DNA from: Rhodocollybia butyracea
Lineage: Eukaryota > Basidiomycota > Agaricomycetes > Agaricales > Omphalotaceae
Length of the DNA: 62,933 nt
Assembly (NCBI GenBank): GCA_015501585.1
Contig: JADNRY010000352.1
Location: forward strand, 1 to 62,933
Direction of reading: 5' to 3'
The notes beneath the pieces are model-generated. The model was not told the origin of the DNA, made no database searches, and worked only from the letters and a program-made list of their open reading frames with translations. A program made the translations under genes and the position numbers. This document shows positions 46,770 through 57,388 of the stretch, piece after piece. Every line of letters begins with the position of its first letter. Position 1 is the first letter of the stretch.

Positions 46770-47192
46770 AGAGGTGAAAATTTCGCCCAGTGTTTCATTG
46801 ATGCTTGAGCTGCTCGAAACAGGTTTGGGATTTCATAGATTTAAAATTATTTCCCGATATTCCGCACATAGATAGCAAATTTTTAAGTTTCTAAAGAGAG
46901 GGTTCATAGTCCTTGATAATATACTTAAGTGTAAAAATAGGGATAACAGTGCAGATGAAGAGCAAGGAGGAACGAACGCGCAGAACAGATGAGACGCGAG
47001 ACGCGCTGTCGCGTGCCGGCAAGCATCGGCAAGTTTGTAAGCTGCTCCTTTGAGCGTTTGATCCGCAGGAAATTTGTCCTATGACATCACGGTAGCTAAC
47101 GGCTAGCGAAACTGCCAGACGTTACAGACGAGTTCTGCAAAAACTCGCGGACCGCACGGTCCGATCACTGTATACGGCTGGGTACGAGACTA
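45137..47192 (-). mobile_element. TIR transposon carrying a DUF6589 gene
   Basis: Perfect 62 bp terminal inverted repeats (45137-45198 and 47131-47192, starting TAGTCTCGTACCC) are flanked by the 9 bp duplication TCATTATAC (45128-45136 and 47193-47201). Each TIR contains a near-palindrome CGGACCGTGCGGTCCG. The element is 2056 bp and holds one two-exon gene on the minus strand. A 9 bp duplication is typical of Mutator-like elements, but no MULE transposase is recognised. The element sits inside the outer transposon. Confidence 0.9.
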
Positions 47193-47199
47193 TCATTAT

Positions 47200-47400
47200 A
47201 CGCATCACGCATCACTTTCACGCAACGGCACGCACCCGGCATCACTTGCACGCACCCTCGCACGCACTATGCACGCACTATGCACGCACCCCGCATCACT
47301 TGCACGCACCCGCAAAATGATGATGGCAGGTGCGTGCAAGTGATGGCGGATGCGTGCAAGTGATGGTGGGTGCGTGTAAATGTTGCGGGTCTTTTCAGCA
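47200..47400. repeat. Inverted array of GCACGCACC-type subterminal repeats
   Basis: At least eight copies of (CATCACTT)GCACGCAC occur in one orientation and then, from about 47325, in the opposite one (GGTGCGTGCAAGTGATGG). The array can fold into a long imperfect hairpin. A second array lies at 47655-47740. Both belong to the outer transposon. Confidence 0.7.
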
Positions 47401-47774
47401 ATGTTTGTGTTTTTTTGACATTGGAACCTGCACATACACCTGTACACCTCTATACTACTCTTGCCTTATCAGGCAGCCTCCTATGTGCCTAGTGCAGGTC
47501 AATTTACTTATGTTGATGATACTTACACTACTTATCTTTAAGTGTACAATTCAAGTTGCAGCCTTGGTTGCAGCTTTGGGGACATATAATAAAAGAAAGG
47601 CTAGTAAATTCTATAGCAGAAATAACTTTACACAACGAAGTGGACTTGGCCCAGTTGACACGCACGCACTTGCACGCACCACGCACCGCATTTGCACGCA
47701 CCAAGCACGTTTGCACGCACCCAGCACGCACCACGCACCGGCTGCACGGCAAAATGTATGTGCCGCAGACTTAC

Positions 47775-48580
47775 AGTAGTACAGCTGTACGTATACAAGT
47801 GTTTGTTGAATACTTACTACGGCAGCCTGTGCTATCTATATATAAGAAGGTTTACATGTAATGTAGCCTGATGGCAGGCTACACGAGCTCATACAGTATA
47901 CTATGTAGTCTCCTCTAAGCAGACAGAACACTAACAATCAATAAATTGATACATACTATGCCTTGACTATGCTTATTATGCACCAACCACCCTCTTCGTT
48001 ACATGGAGTGCATAGACTCCTGGATGCGTTGTGCACTCCTACTGATTGGATCAGCCGACCGTGAGCCTCCTTATGCTACTGGGGTCTGAAGGCCCATGGA
48101 AAGCCTCAATTTATCATGGTCATCATGTACCTTGGGCTATTGGCGTACTTACTGGAGGAGTTGATTACATCTTGAGCATCACGCACAGTTTCAATGCCGA
48201 GTAAGAACAACTGCTTCTCCCACTGCCTAGGCCACTCCGTTAGAGTTTGTTCCTGCTTCCGGCGTTAGCATACCGATTTTCGCGCACACAGAGGCGAGCT
48301 CATCAATCGCGGCGGACGTGAAAGAATTAAAATGGGATTCAGATCTAATCGTGGGATATAGCTTCACAAGTTGGGAGTGGGAAGAAGAAATGGAATCTGT
48401 CAGACCTCTAGAGGTTCGTGTATCTTGTGCATACAATGATGTTTGAGATAGAACCACCGTTGGATTGACAGCATTAACGGAGAGTTATAGATCCGTTGCT
48501 GAAAACCCGACGACAGATATCTCAGAAGGGAGTATTGTGCACAATGCATTGCTGACCGACCTGACTCCATCTCTATGCAT
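47775..48580. other. Intergenic, weak minus-strand coding hints
   Basis: A minus-strand frame at 48457-48227, with a nearby frame reading EWPRQWEKQLFLLGIETVRDA at about 48160-48245, could be the end of a gene, but the parts do not join cleanly. I make no call. Confidence 0.3.
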
Positions 48581-48588
48581 AAGTCTAG

Positions 48589-48596
48589 TATATAAA
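48589..48596 (+). promoter_or_regulatory. TATA box
   Basis: TATATAAA lies about 130 bp upstream of the ATG at 48725. Confidence 0.45.
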
Positions 48597-48724
48597 CTCA
48601 CCCATATCCTATCTCTCCCCCAGTCCACGATCCACCAAGAGATCTACAACTACTACTATAGGCTAGTAGTTCGAGCTCAATTTTGTCCCGTGCGGCGCAC
48701 TGACTTCCTTGATAGTATCCAACG

Positions 48725-49822
48725 ATGGCTGACTTCGGAACCCTCCTCGCAGACGCTGCAAAGACATTCAGAACCGAATGCGCGGCGTCTGCCCAGATCA
48801 GTTCTGAAGGAAAAGACTTGAAGATACGTGTGCAAGCCCAAGGCATGTCACAGAAAATCGGTGGTGAGGCTGAATGGGGAGAGGGTAAGTTAAAATCTGT
48901 CTACCACCTGGCTTGCGTGTTAAATTTTGCTTAGAACCCAAGGGGTTTCTGTTCTATAACAGCGCGGGGGGTGACTTCCAAACGCAACAACATGACTTCC
49001 GAGTGAAAAAGCATCAGCTGGGAGAGTGGGTCACTCTCCAGGTTGAGTTCTTCCAGCGAGGTACTCAGAACTCACTAGCAAGAGTAGAATACCTTTACTT
49101 TCCTTGCAGGTTAATTGGCTAACGTATCCTTGTCAGTTCATTGCAAGAGTGGATACTTCCGCACGAAACCCAAACCCCACTCCCTCTAAACCACTCACTA
49201 TGCTACAGCAACACTCAACCCCCGACGAACAGCAAGTGGTTGATGAGGGAAAGCGGTCAGACGACGAGGCAGCTTCACCCGGCACAATTATCAGATACGT
49301 TGGGAACTCCAGGCTACATATCCTACTTGGACCCATTAGGAAACGTGTTTTCTTTGATTCAGCTTGGGACGAAGCCATTGACAGTGGGTGACACGTTACC
49401 GGTCCCTCTTCCGTCTGACATATTACCCGAATCATCAGAGAAGCAGGGACTTTTATATTTCAAAGATATTGACAACCTCGAAAGCTTCGTAGACAAAACT
49501 CGTATTGAGGCCGTTTTCGCAACGCCATACATAATTTATTTTTCGCTTGAGGGTAAGGCGGACGTTGTGGTTGGACGGGTGAGTGGATTGTAGTTACATG
49601 AGTTTATTTCTTCCATGCTAATCGATTGTCTCTTTTTAGTTTATCTGTAAGTTAAATCTCTCCGAGGTATTTTTTTGCACCTACTAACCTTTTCGGATAC
49701 CAGCCGAGGTACCCATGGTGATAGGAACGTTTGATAAAGCGCCGCAAACTACCTGGAGGGATTATGATCCTGAACATTATGTCTATGACCCAAAAGAGGA
49801 AGAGGACCGAGCAGTTTTGTAG
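48725..49822 (+). CDS. Six-exon gene of unknown function with a 7-nt exon
   Basis: Exons 48725-48884, 48935-49041, 49137-49235, 49273-49578, 49640-49646 and 49704-49822 join in frame to 265 residues. The third exon could start at 49110 instead, also in frame. The 37 bp intron 49236-49272 and the 7-nt exon 5 are both needed to keep the frame open. With them, EGKADVVVGR runs into FISEVPMVIGTFDKAP and on to a stop. No signal peptide or membrane helix is visible, so the product is probably intracellular. Notable stretches are MADFGTLLADAAKTFRTECA, KGFLFYNSAGGDFQTQQHDF, SYLDPLGNVFSLIQLG and the acidic end YDPKEEEDRAVL. I do not recognise the family. Confidence 0.65.
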
Positions 49823-50840
49823 CTTCACTTACATCGGGAGGGGCTCTGGGAAGTGATAGAGCCACCTCTCACATTGAGCGAGTATAGAACTGGGACAATA
49901 GAGCTCACAGTGATCATCGTGACTTGGTCAGAGGTTCAAACGTTCATGAATAGACCGAGTAGTGAATTTGGAGCAGACCGCAGTTGAAACATCAGCAGAT
50001 TTAAAAACGGAGTGGCCAATGACTATTGTGCGCTTTGCCCAGCTTGAGGGGGCGATCCAATATCCGTGTTGAAAGACCAAAAACAAAACGTACACCAAAT
50101 TATCATATATCGCGATTTCGTCCCTATATGCTTTGAGTCGTTTATGCAAATGAATCTATGACCTACGTATACTTCGATAGTGGAATTTATTCGAAACGCG
50201 TTGAGAAGGAAATCATTACCATAAAAGGTAAGAAATGCTAGTGATGCTCGATAGACTGATGGAAGAGTGGGGGTGAATCGATGTCTATCGTAAATTGGAC
50301 GGGTGCTATCTTGAACTTAAGACTCGATTACACACACTTTTCGGCCCCTCTAGAGTCTAAGACGTCTAATGCCTAGAGCTCTGTCCTACGCCCTAACTTT
50401 TCACAGTGCTTGTAGTCTCCGGGAGTGGTACCCAGAAAACGCCATATCTGAGAAAGTATAGGTGTCTTGAGATACAATGTGTCATGTCAAAGAGAGCCAA
50501 ATCTGACTTGTGGCATCGTGAAGTTCTAGTATGGTTCTAGTAGTCTTAGTGTTTCCTCCTGGTAATGGTGGTTCCAAGAGAAACGCATAATAGGCGCCCG
50601 TACTTGACGCTCGCTCGAACTTGACACGTAACCGCAATGGCTCTTCCGTTTGTACTTCCTAAACCAAACTTACCCAAACTCGCTTTTACTCATTTCAAAT
50701 CTCTTGCCCCGTAAAACAAGGATCTCGCTTCCTAAGACTCAAAAGCTTGGCCACAGCCAGAAACCGACGTTCGACTCGGACTTTGATTTATATGTGCAAA
50801 CGAAAGGATAGGTCCCTCGATTTTTTCTCAGTGTTCACCT
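49823..50840. other. Intergenic, no supported gene
   Basis: No convincing coding sequence on either strand. Confidence 0.4.
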
Positions 50841-51326
50841 ATGTCTGCCTCAGGTCACCAGTGCATCAAGCTCAAGTCTCGATACGGTCCTGAAGAGATG
50901 ATACTTTTGCACGGGTTTTTCCTGGTGGATGCTCGCAGCCTGCCCGGAGTTAGAGGCTCGGGTTACAGTAAATTATTAATGCTGTATGACGACTCATATT
51001 TATCTTTAGGTATGTTCTCCTCATTCCTTCAGGACTTACTAGCTAGTAGCGGCCATGATGTTAATCATACCAGGATCTCTTTGAAAATATTTCGTTTTTG
51101 CGGACTCAGACGCGTTTGATGCACGTTCGAATCTGTTCTTGTTCAACTTGTCTCAGCTCAACTACCTTGTCGACGATATGGACCCCTTCTTACCCACTCA
51201 CGAAGCGCCATTTATCTACCCGATCCTCTTCAGCTCCAAATCGCAACGATTGTATAAGGGCGGGTTTGCTTCGAGAATAGTAACGAATGGCTGGCGAAGA
51301 ATTCAAGTATGCGTGGCTTGAAGATG
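50841..51326 (+). pseudogene. Unassigned gene with an in-frame stop
   Basis: Exon 1 starts at 50841 (MSASGHQCIK) and is open to SYLSL at the GTATGT donor at 51009. The acceptor at 51073 leads into KYFVFADSDAFDARSNLFLFNLSQLNYLVDD and IYPILFSSKSQRLYKGGFASR, which looks like genuine protein. In the phase set by exon 1, however, a TGA occurs three codons after the junction. Either the splice site is misjudged or the gene carries a nonsense change. Family unknown. Confidence 0.4.
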
Positions 51327-51504
51327 AATCAATGACCATCTGCATCTGCTCAACGTCCGCGTCAATACCAATGTATTCTTGCTCTGCACTTATCTCGGTT
51401 TCCATTCTCGCCAATTGTTGCTGTGTCTTCTACCCCAGATCGCTAGCCCCAGATCTCCGCCATCGACCTTTCACTCATCTGCCCACATAGTATATGGTGC
51501 TGGC

Positions 51505-51935
51505 CATGCTCTACTACAGCAAGATGATTCTGTATCAGAATTCTGAACTATAGCACAGGATACACTCACGAGCTCCTAACATATACCTTTGACTATCGGT
51601 TTAGCAAGTTGTACCGATTGCCTGGAATCCTCCGTCGTTTTTGTATGCTTTTTCTCCATAGATAACTTGGCTCTTGAAAGCTTGACCTTTTACTGCGACT
51701 GTACAACGGCGGTTCAAGAATCCAACTTGGAGCCTCAAGTCTTCCGCCTCACGAGAACTTCACTTTCGCTGTCCCGTCTACGTAGTTGCTTGCTCACTTT
51801 GCTTTGCAATTGGCCGGGGTCACCTGGCTCGTGCATGTCGCGAGTAGGATTCCTGACCTCTTGCCAAATCTAGGGTCCCCAACAGCCCTTTCTCGAGGCT
51901 TTCAGCACGACCTCAGCCTTGCTGGAAGTTTTATG
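51505..51935 (+). pseudogene. Decayed copy of the 38.4 kb small secreted protein gene
   Basis: Collinear with 38540-38960: the intron tail TCTGTATCAGAATT, the exon 2 block (GGTTTAGCAAGTTGTACCGATTG), the CTGTACAACGGCGG block and the final TTTCTCGAGGCTTTCAGCACGACC all recur in order. There is no exon 1 with a signal peptide, and frames are broken several times. Confidence 0.7.
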
Positions 51936-52317
51936 CTTGAAATAGAACTTCGAGTTGATAAAGTATGAGTGTAAGATAAACCCGATTTTTGGTGAACGGT
52001 ACCTCAGGCGAACATGGTCAGAATTCCGAGCTGCAATGGTACCAGCCACAGCGTCTTGTCCCTATCAGGAAGCGGGTATAAGCATTTTTCAATTCAGGTC
52101 GTGTTGGAGTTAGGCTATTGAGGGTGAGCGACACATCTTGCTGGCAGTGAGAAGTTCTGAAAGCCTGATAATGTATGAAGTGTGTAGGCTGTCATCGCTG
52201 TATGCTGTATAGTATTGCGGTAGTTCAACACTACCGGACTCGAGTCTTTCAGTCAATTTCTATCAGTCATTTCTTAACAAGAACGAACTGCGAAGTAACG
52301 ATCGGTTTTGTTCACGT

Positions 52318-52410
52318 ATCTGCAAATGGTACCACAAGGGATTCATTCATCGATCGCTGGAAAAAGGCGTATACCCATTCTGGGAAGCAGATTTGGACTT
52401 GGAAGAACAT
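52318..52410 (-). pseudogene. First-exon remnant of the 54.3 kb membrane protein gene
   Basis: 52300-52590 duplicates 54230-54530 (promoter, TATA region and first exon). The remnant reads MFFQVQICFPEWVYAFFQRS and MNESLVVPFA, against MSSQVCFPESEYTFLQ and LNESLVVPIA in the intact gene. No further exons follow. Confidence 0.65.
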
Positions 52411-52792
52411 GACGCGATGAACAGAAACGATACTCGTAATTTTTACTTGTGGACTCATGGCCTTACTTTATAGCGTTCGAATATGAATCGAAGATGAACG
52501 AATGAAGGCGAGCCTACATCAAAAAAAGCAATGCATGAATCTTGACAATAAGTGAAGCGGATAGTGAAGGTCCAGTAATGATGGTGGACTCGTTTGGGAA
52601 AATCTTCTTCGAAATATCTCGCGCGTATGCCCTCGGATAGTGACTACTACCTTCAAACGCCATTCGCGAAGTCCATAACAGACCGTAAAAAATCATTATT
52701 AACTAAACACATTAGCAGTAACTATTCGGGCTCTCTTAAAGTCTCATTACATATTGTCGCCCAAATCCTATTGACCGAAATCAGGATGCATC

Positions 52793-54329
52793 CTAGACCG
52801 TATCCTTGTTCGGGGGTACACTATCTTGCCCTGTAAGACGAAGAGCGGGATGAGATCGAGCTAATGGGATAGGACGAAGAAACTTACTCCTCGATTCCAA
52901 ATTTCTCAGAACCAAGCCAGCCTGAGATTGATTCTCTTCGTCCAGCATGCCAAACTGAGGATCAAAACCAAGGCCAAATGCGATGGACACAGCCAGCAGA
53001 GTTGCGCTTATTCCCTAAGGTCATGATATGAGATAAGGGATATGGTTTCGTGCTTCAAGGACGTACCACAATCTGGGTCAAAGCACAGGGAGTTAAGATT
53101 TGGAAGGAGCCCGTGCCAAATATTGTAATGATCGAGAAGATCAGAAATACTGAGTTGAGAGCGCCTGATTGCAGACTGACAACAGAGAATGAGATCTCGA
53201 TTTTCTTTAGCAAAACAGCACGTACAGAGTGCCCGCAAAACGTTGGGAAGCGGTTGTATTGGTCTTGTTGTCAATTGATATTCTGTTCGTCCTGCGGTGT
53301 AGCCACCAAACTCTCCCAACTGTAATTTGATAGGTGTAAGTGCTTGTGTAGACAACACATTATTATAAGCTTCGACTCACCCATAAGTCCCGTTAAGACA
53401 AGGTTTTCAAGAAGAGTCGCGGCAATGTACACCTGGTCAAAGAATTGTCCTATATCGAGCAAAGCTTCGAAAACTATCCAGGCGACTTTGTACAGCGAAA
53501 AAAAGATAATCAATAACGCGAAGTCGAACTTGAGCTTTGATGCTCACTGAAGATTGCTATCAGTCCGAAGAACGGCACAGCGACGACAGATTTTCTCGAG
53601 TTCCACAGATGGTAGCAGCGATGGATCTATCAAGATCAAAGTCAGAATGTGCGTACATCATCAACTATACAACGCCGGTAAGTCGTAGGACTGCTTCCGT
53701 ACGCCTTCCTATGCCCCATGAATGTGTGGGGTACCATCGCCGACGGAGACCGAGTGGGCGTTGAATTCACTCACCAAAATGGCGTCAGAAAACATGCTAA
53801 TGAATCATATTAGATATGTCAACTGGTCCTGGGGAGGTGGCTGCAACTTACCCGGCGAGAATAAATATGTAGTAAGGACCCGCTTGAATGCTCACCACCT
53901 TCTCGTCAGCTTTGAAACCAAAAGCCGTAGGTGAAAGGCCAGTGATAGTGGCTCTGTCGCTGTCGCCCGATCTCCAGGCCAAATCCAAGGCAACAGAAAC
54001 AGTGGCCGTTATGAAGAAGATCGCAGTCGCAATAACATAGAGTTTCCCAGGCATAAGCTTTGCGCGAAAAATATACAGGCTGGAACTGAACAGAGTGAGA
54101 AAGATGCCTGAAATTGTGATGATCGCAGTGAGATGATATGTTACACGACACAGTGAAAATGACCGAACCGTAGAGAAAGAGCTCAATCTAATAAATATAA
54201 ATTTAGTATTATGCGCTCGAGGTAGAGATGGTGGTGTTCACGTACTGCAATCGGAACCACGAGTGACTCATTCAACGTTCGTTGCAAAAAGGTGTATTCC
54301 GATTCTGGGAAGCAAACTTGGGAGGACAT
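52793..54329 (-). CDS. Multi-pass (about seven-helix) membrane protein
   Basis: Nine exons (54329-54246, 54187-54169, 54107-53852, 53796-53775, 53626-53548, 53485-53381, 53319-53226, 53175-53067, 53014-52793) join in frame to 329 residues. A further GTAAGT...ACAG intron of 57 bp may lie in the last exon, giving 310. Exons of 19 and 22 nt are needed to keep the frame. Hydrophobic helices include FLYGIFLTLFSSSLYIF, LYVIATAIFFITATVSVAL, YYIFILAGMFSDAIL, VAVPFFGLIAIFIAWIVF, IAATLLENLVLTGLMVGRVWW, SVFLIFSIITIFGTGSF and GISATLLAVSIAFGLGF. This is the expanded Agaricomycete membrane family with IHRCYxxW and VGRVWW signatures. Topology is receptor-like, ligand and function unknown. A TATA box (54381-54386) precedes the ATG by about 55 bp. 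Confidence 0.8.
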
Positions 54330-54529
54330 GACGCGTGAATGGGGGTCAAACGAAACGAGGAGCGATACCCATGGCCCCACTTTATAGCTTTCGAGAATGG
54401 GCAAATGTAGGCGAAGCGGCCTACTACATCAAAAAAGCAATGCGTGAATCACAACAATCGATTGACAATCGACTTTAGGCGAAGCGAATAGCGAAGATCC
54501 GGTGGTGATGGCTGGGTCCATTGAAAGGG

Positions 54530-55085
54530 AGCGGAGTTGAACAAAAGTGCTTGGCTGCTCCTCGCATTTGCAAATGCTTGCTCCCGCCATGTGGCAACGA
54601 GTCTCTCGAAGCGGTGCACAAGACTTGCACAAGCTGAGGAATGAACGTGAACACCTATTTGCCCAAGAACGGACATATGAACAGTTTCGTGACCATGCAG
54701 AACAGAAACGAAATTCATACGCCCCCGTTGAAAATTTTAATTCCTGATTACTTCAGCCGAATTTTTCCATTCGATGTGTTTTGTCACTTGTGGCACCCCA
54801 AAAAAAAAGACACGGTATGTAGGTCATCGCCCAGATCATTATCAATGGCCTTGAGCCCAGCTTGAGCCCTACATGCATACTGAGCATCAATCAGGCTGAG
54901 GTTGAATGATTCGATTATCGATATGTAATGAAGCTACTAGTAGTAGTAGTAATATTAGGACTAAATTGTATCGTGACTGAATTTCAAGTATGTACGAGTG
55001 TTACTGTACTCACTCGACCATAGAAAAGCGAGGCTTGACTCGGAAAGCTTGATGCACAAAAAAAAGCACATCATGAAGAGTCTAG
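54530..55085. other. Intergenic, no supported gene
   Basis: Contains a short AGT trinucleotide repeat near 54938-54955. No gene supported. Confidence 0.4.
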
Positions 55086-55089
55086 TCAT

Positions 55090-55201
55090 TGGCCAACGTG
55101 GGGATCAAACCCAAGACCTTCGCGTTAATAACGACTCAGCAATCATCTTCAAAAATCACCCTATATTAGCACGACGCTCTAACCAGCTGAGCTAGTCGGC
55201 C
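55090..55201 (-). tRNA. tRNA-Ile(AAU) with a 38-nt intron
   Basis: Minus strand. The 5' half is 55201-55164 (GGCCGACTAGCTCAGCTGG start), the intron 55163-55126 and the 3' half 55125-55090. The spliced RNA is 74 nt with a seven-pair acceptor stem (one G-T wobble), D loop GCTCAGCTGGTTAGAGC, anticodon loop CTAATAA (anticodon AAU), T loop in GGGTTTGATCCCC and discriminator A. The intron follows position 37, the normal place for eukaryotic tRNA introns. Confidence 0.9.
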
Positions 55202-55204
55202 ACA

Positions 55205-55565
55205 CGAGAGCATTCAACCAGCAATTTTGAGTCTTGTGATAACACTTGTGTCGTCAGTCGCAAAAGCAAATCGTTCATATTGCAGTCGTGAGGCATCCAA
55301 TAAACATACAGTAAACATATTCGGATTCCTTGCAGGCCCGGAACAGCCTGCGGATAAGGAAGCTGAAAGGAAGCTGGGATAGGGTCAAGGGTTAGTCGCG
55401 CGCCATCGACGTGAACATGATGTATCTGACCTGTAAGATATGATGCGAGATGCAGCAGCGTTTCGGCTGACGCGGACAAGGGCGCGTAGCGGTAATTGAT
55501 GGTACCCTACCCAAACGGCCCATCCCATCGGTTCTAGGCTACTTAGTAGCTGTACCCCAGGCGAG
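55205..55565. other. tRNA downstream flank, partly duplicated at 58.8-59.1 kb
   Basis: No gene. Blocks such as GATAACACTTGTGTCGTC and CATCGTTCATAT-like stretches recur beyond the second tRNA locus, pointing to an old duplication that included the tRNA. Confidence 0.4.
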
Positions 55566-55569
55566 ATAA

Positions 55570-56075
55570 CAATCGACCGCACACCGTGGGGCCATTTCTC
55601 TACGGTGAATCGTGATCGCACGGAAATGGCAGTTTGACCCTATAGACATGAACCTGGTATTACGATCCTGTGAAATCCTGTGAAGGGAAGACCTTTTCAG
55701 CGCTCTCCGAGTCGTAGGCTTTCTTCTTACTGCAACAATGAGCATGCATCGGTTTTCCCGGGTCGGGGTAGTAAGGCGAGATATTAATAACATTTCCGCA
55801 CATTTGACCGCACACCGTGGGGCCATTTCTCTACGGTACTGAATTGTGATCCCCACATAGACATGAACCTGGTATTAAGATCCTGTGAAATCCTGTGACT
55901 CAGGGAAGACCTTTTCAGCACCAGCGCTCCGAGTCGTAGGCTTTCTTCTTACCGCGACAATGAAGCTTTCAAGAACTTTGGTGGCTTTGATAGCGTTGTG
56001 CGTTCCTGTCTTCGATCATATGAAGGGTAAGCATAGGTAAGCATGTATCGGTTTTCCCGGGTCGGGGTAGTACTC
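55570..56075. repeat. Tandem duplication of ~230 bp
   Basis: Blocks GACCGCACACCGTGGGGCC (55574, 55807), CGAGTCGTAGGCTTTCTTCT (55709, 55930) and CGGTTTTCCCGGGTCGGGG (55750, 56048) recur in order. Copy 2 has an extra segment of about 75 bp near 55965-56040. No gene supported. Confidence 0.75.
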
Positions 56076-56248
56076 TGGGTAGTACTCTGACCAGGGACCG
56101 GGGCCTTAAGTAAGCTTCCGACTCGAATCATCAAAACTGAGCTAGGGTCTCATTCGCCGATCCTTCATCCCCCAATTCTTTTAGCGTTGAAGCTGGCTTC
56201 AACGTCCCAGAACTATTCTCTCATCGGAATTCTTTCTACAAAACACCA

Positions 56249-57388
56249 ATGATACGAATGCCTGTCTTCATTACTACATATTCCTTGGTCTTCATCCTAC
56301 TTCAACTTGGAGTCAGCGCGCTCCCGCTCAACCAGACACAGTTGCATAAACATACTTTACCTCCTCCCCGGCTGACAGTGGCACCTGGCGCAGCTATCCG
56401 GATCGACACTGGAAGAGTTTTACTTGGTTATCGTTCTGTCTCTCCAGTTGCGTGGCATTTACTAGTCTACTAACTCCCCCACCCTATGCTGACAATGCCT
56501 TTGGTGATGGCAGGAAAAAGCAGCAGAGTACAATAATTTCGGAGAGCTTACCTCTATTCCGGCTTCGGGAGCAATGCTGGGAAACGGAGCATACCTATCT
56601 CCCCAGTGGGGCATGTATCCGAGTAAGTAGCTGATTTTGCATATATACCTTGATATATACCTTTCTGGAAGTATTAAAAACAACCCTTTTTTTTCGACCA
56701 GGTTGGATTGAGGAAGACTACTGGGAGGTAAAATGGTGTCGCTCATTTTACCCCTTCTTTTTTAATGTTGTGTTCAAATGTCTACTTTAGTGCGTTGTAA
56801 CTGGCAGTGCGCAAGCACTTGAGACGGCGCCAAAGGTAATTGATCTTTCTTGAAGTATGTCAAAGAGTACTGTCAAAACCTAATTCTCAATATAGTTGTT
56901 CGTAGTAGTAGCCGATACTGGTGGCACCAATGGGAACCCAAGCGAACTTGCAAGTTATATCCACGAACACAATTATGATCCTGCGCGGACGATTCTTTTC
57001 TCCGAGTATCAATATAAGGACGTGAAGAAGAACTACCAGATGCTTATCCCACCTGCGTACCTTGTGCCCTCGCCACGTTTTATTGGGGTACAAGGCGGGT
57101 TGAATTCTCTCCAGACGCGAGTTGCATGTGCTCCAAGAGGTCAGTAAAATATTTACTATCCCATGGGCCTTATCATAATAACATCCTGGTATCATGATAC
57201 TTTTAGGCTGCATGCCATCTGGCCCCTCCGCGGCATGGCACAGTTGGGGAATTAGTCAATGGCCTGGGGATAGTGTTCATGTTCGTGCTGAAGAAACGCA
57301 GAAGCAGCAGCCTGAGTGTAGCGCAGCACTTCCTGCATCGGTGTCCCATGAGACTCCTTCGAGCAAGAAGGAGATAGGAAAGAGGTGA
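56249..57388 (+). CDS. Secreted protein with possible ADP-ribosyltransferase-like core
   Basis: Six exons (56249-56446, 56514-56622, 56702-56727, 56791-56835, 56896-57139, 57207-57388) join in frame to 267 residues. Introns are 60-79 bp, and exons 3 and 4 are only 26 and 45 nt. Residues 1-24 form a signal peptide. The body contains VLLGYRSVSP, MLGNGAYLSPQWGMYP, a YWECVVTGSAQAL strand and KNYQMLIPPAYL. The YR-S motif followed by a GNGAYLSP block recalls secreted fungal proteins I associate with the enterotoxin-A/ADP-ribosyltransferase fold. The catalytic glutamate cannot be placed with confidence, and activity is unproven. The C-terminal 25 residues are polar and charged. Start chosen because it gives the only signal peptide. 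Confidence 0.65.

Larger units (their letters stand above)
44895..47765. mobile_element. Outer TIR element carrying a nested transposon
   Basis: Perfect 32 bp inverted repeats (44905-44936 and 47724-47755, containing GCCGTGCAGCCGGTGCG) lie about 10 bp inside a 9 bp direct repeat CAGACTTAC (44886-44894 and 47766-47774), which is the likely target duplication. Both ends are packed with GTGCGTGC-type subterminal repeats. Removing the nested 2056 bp element and one copy of its 9 bp duplication leaves roughly 0.8 kb without coding capacity, so the outer element was a non-autonomous DNA transposon. The subterminal repeats and 8-9 bp duplication would fit hAT or MULE-like elements. Confidence 0.75.

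Noticed and set aside
47200..47760. Regularly repeated GCACGCACC units resembling a CRISPR array
   Set aside because: Repeats are short, occur in both orientations, have irregular spacing and lie at the ends of a TIR transposon in a eukaryotic genome.
54386..54404. Longer minus-strand start upstream of 54329 for the membrane protein gene
   Set aside because: It would include the TATA box in the coding region, whereas the ATG at 54329 is matched by the first-exon remnant at 52410.
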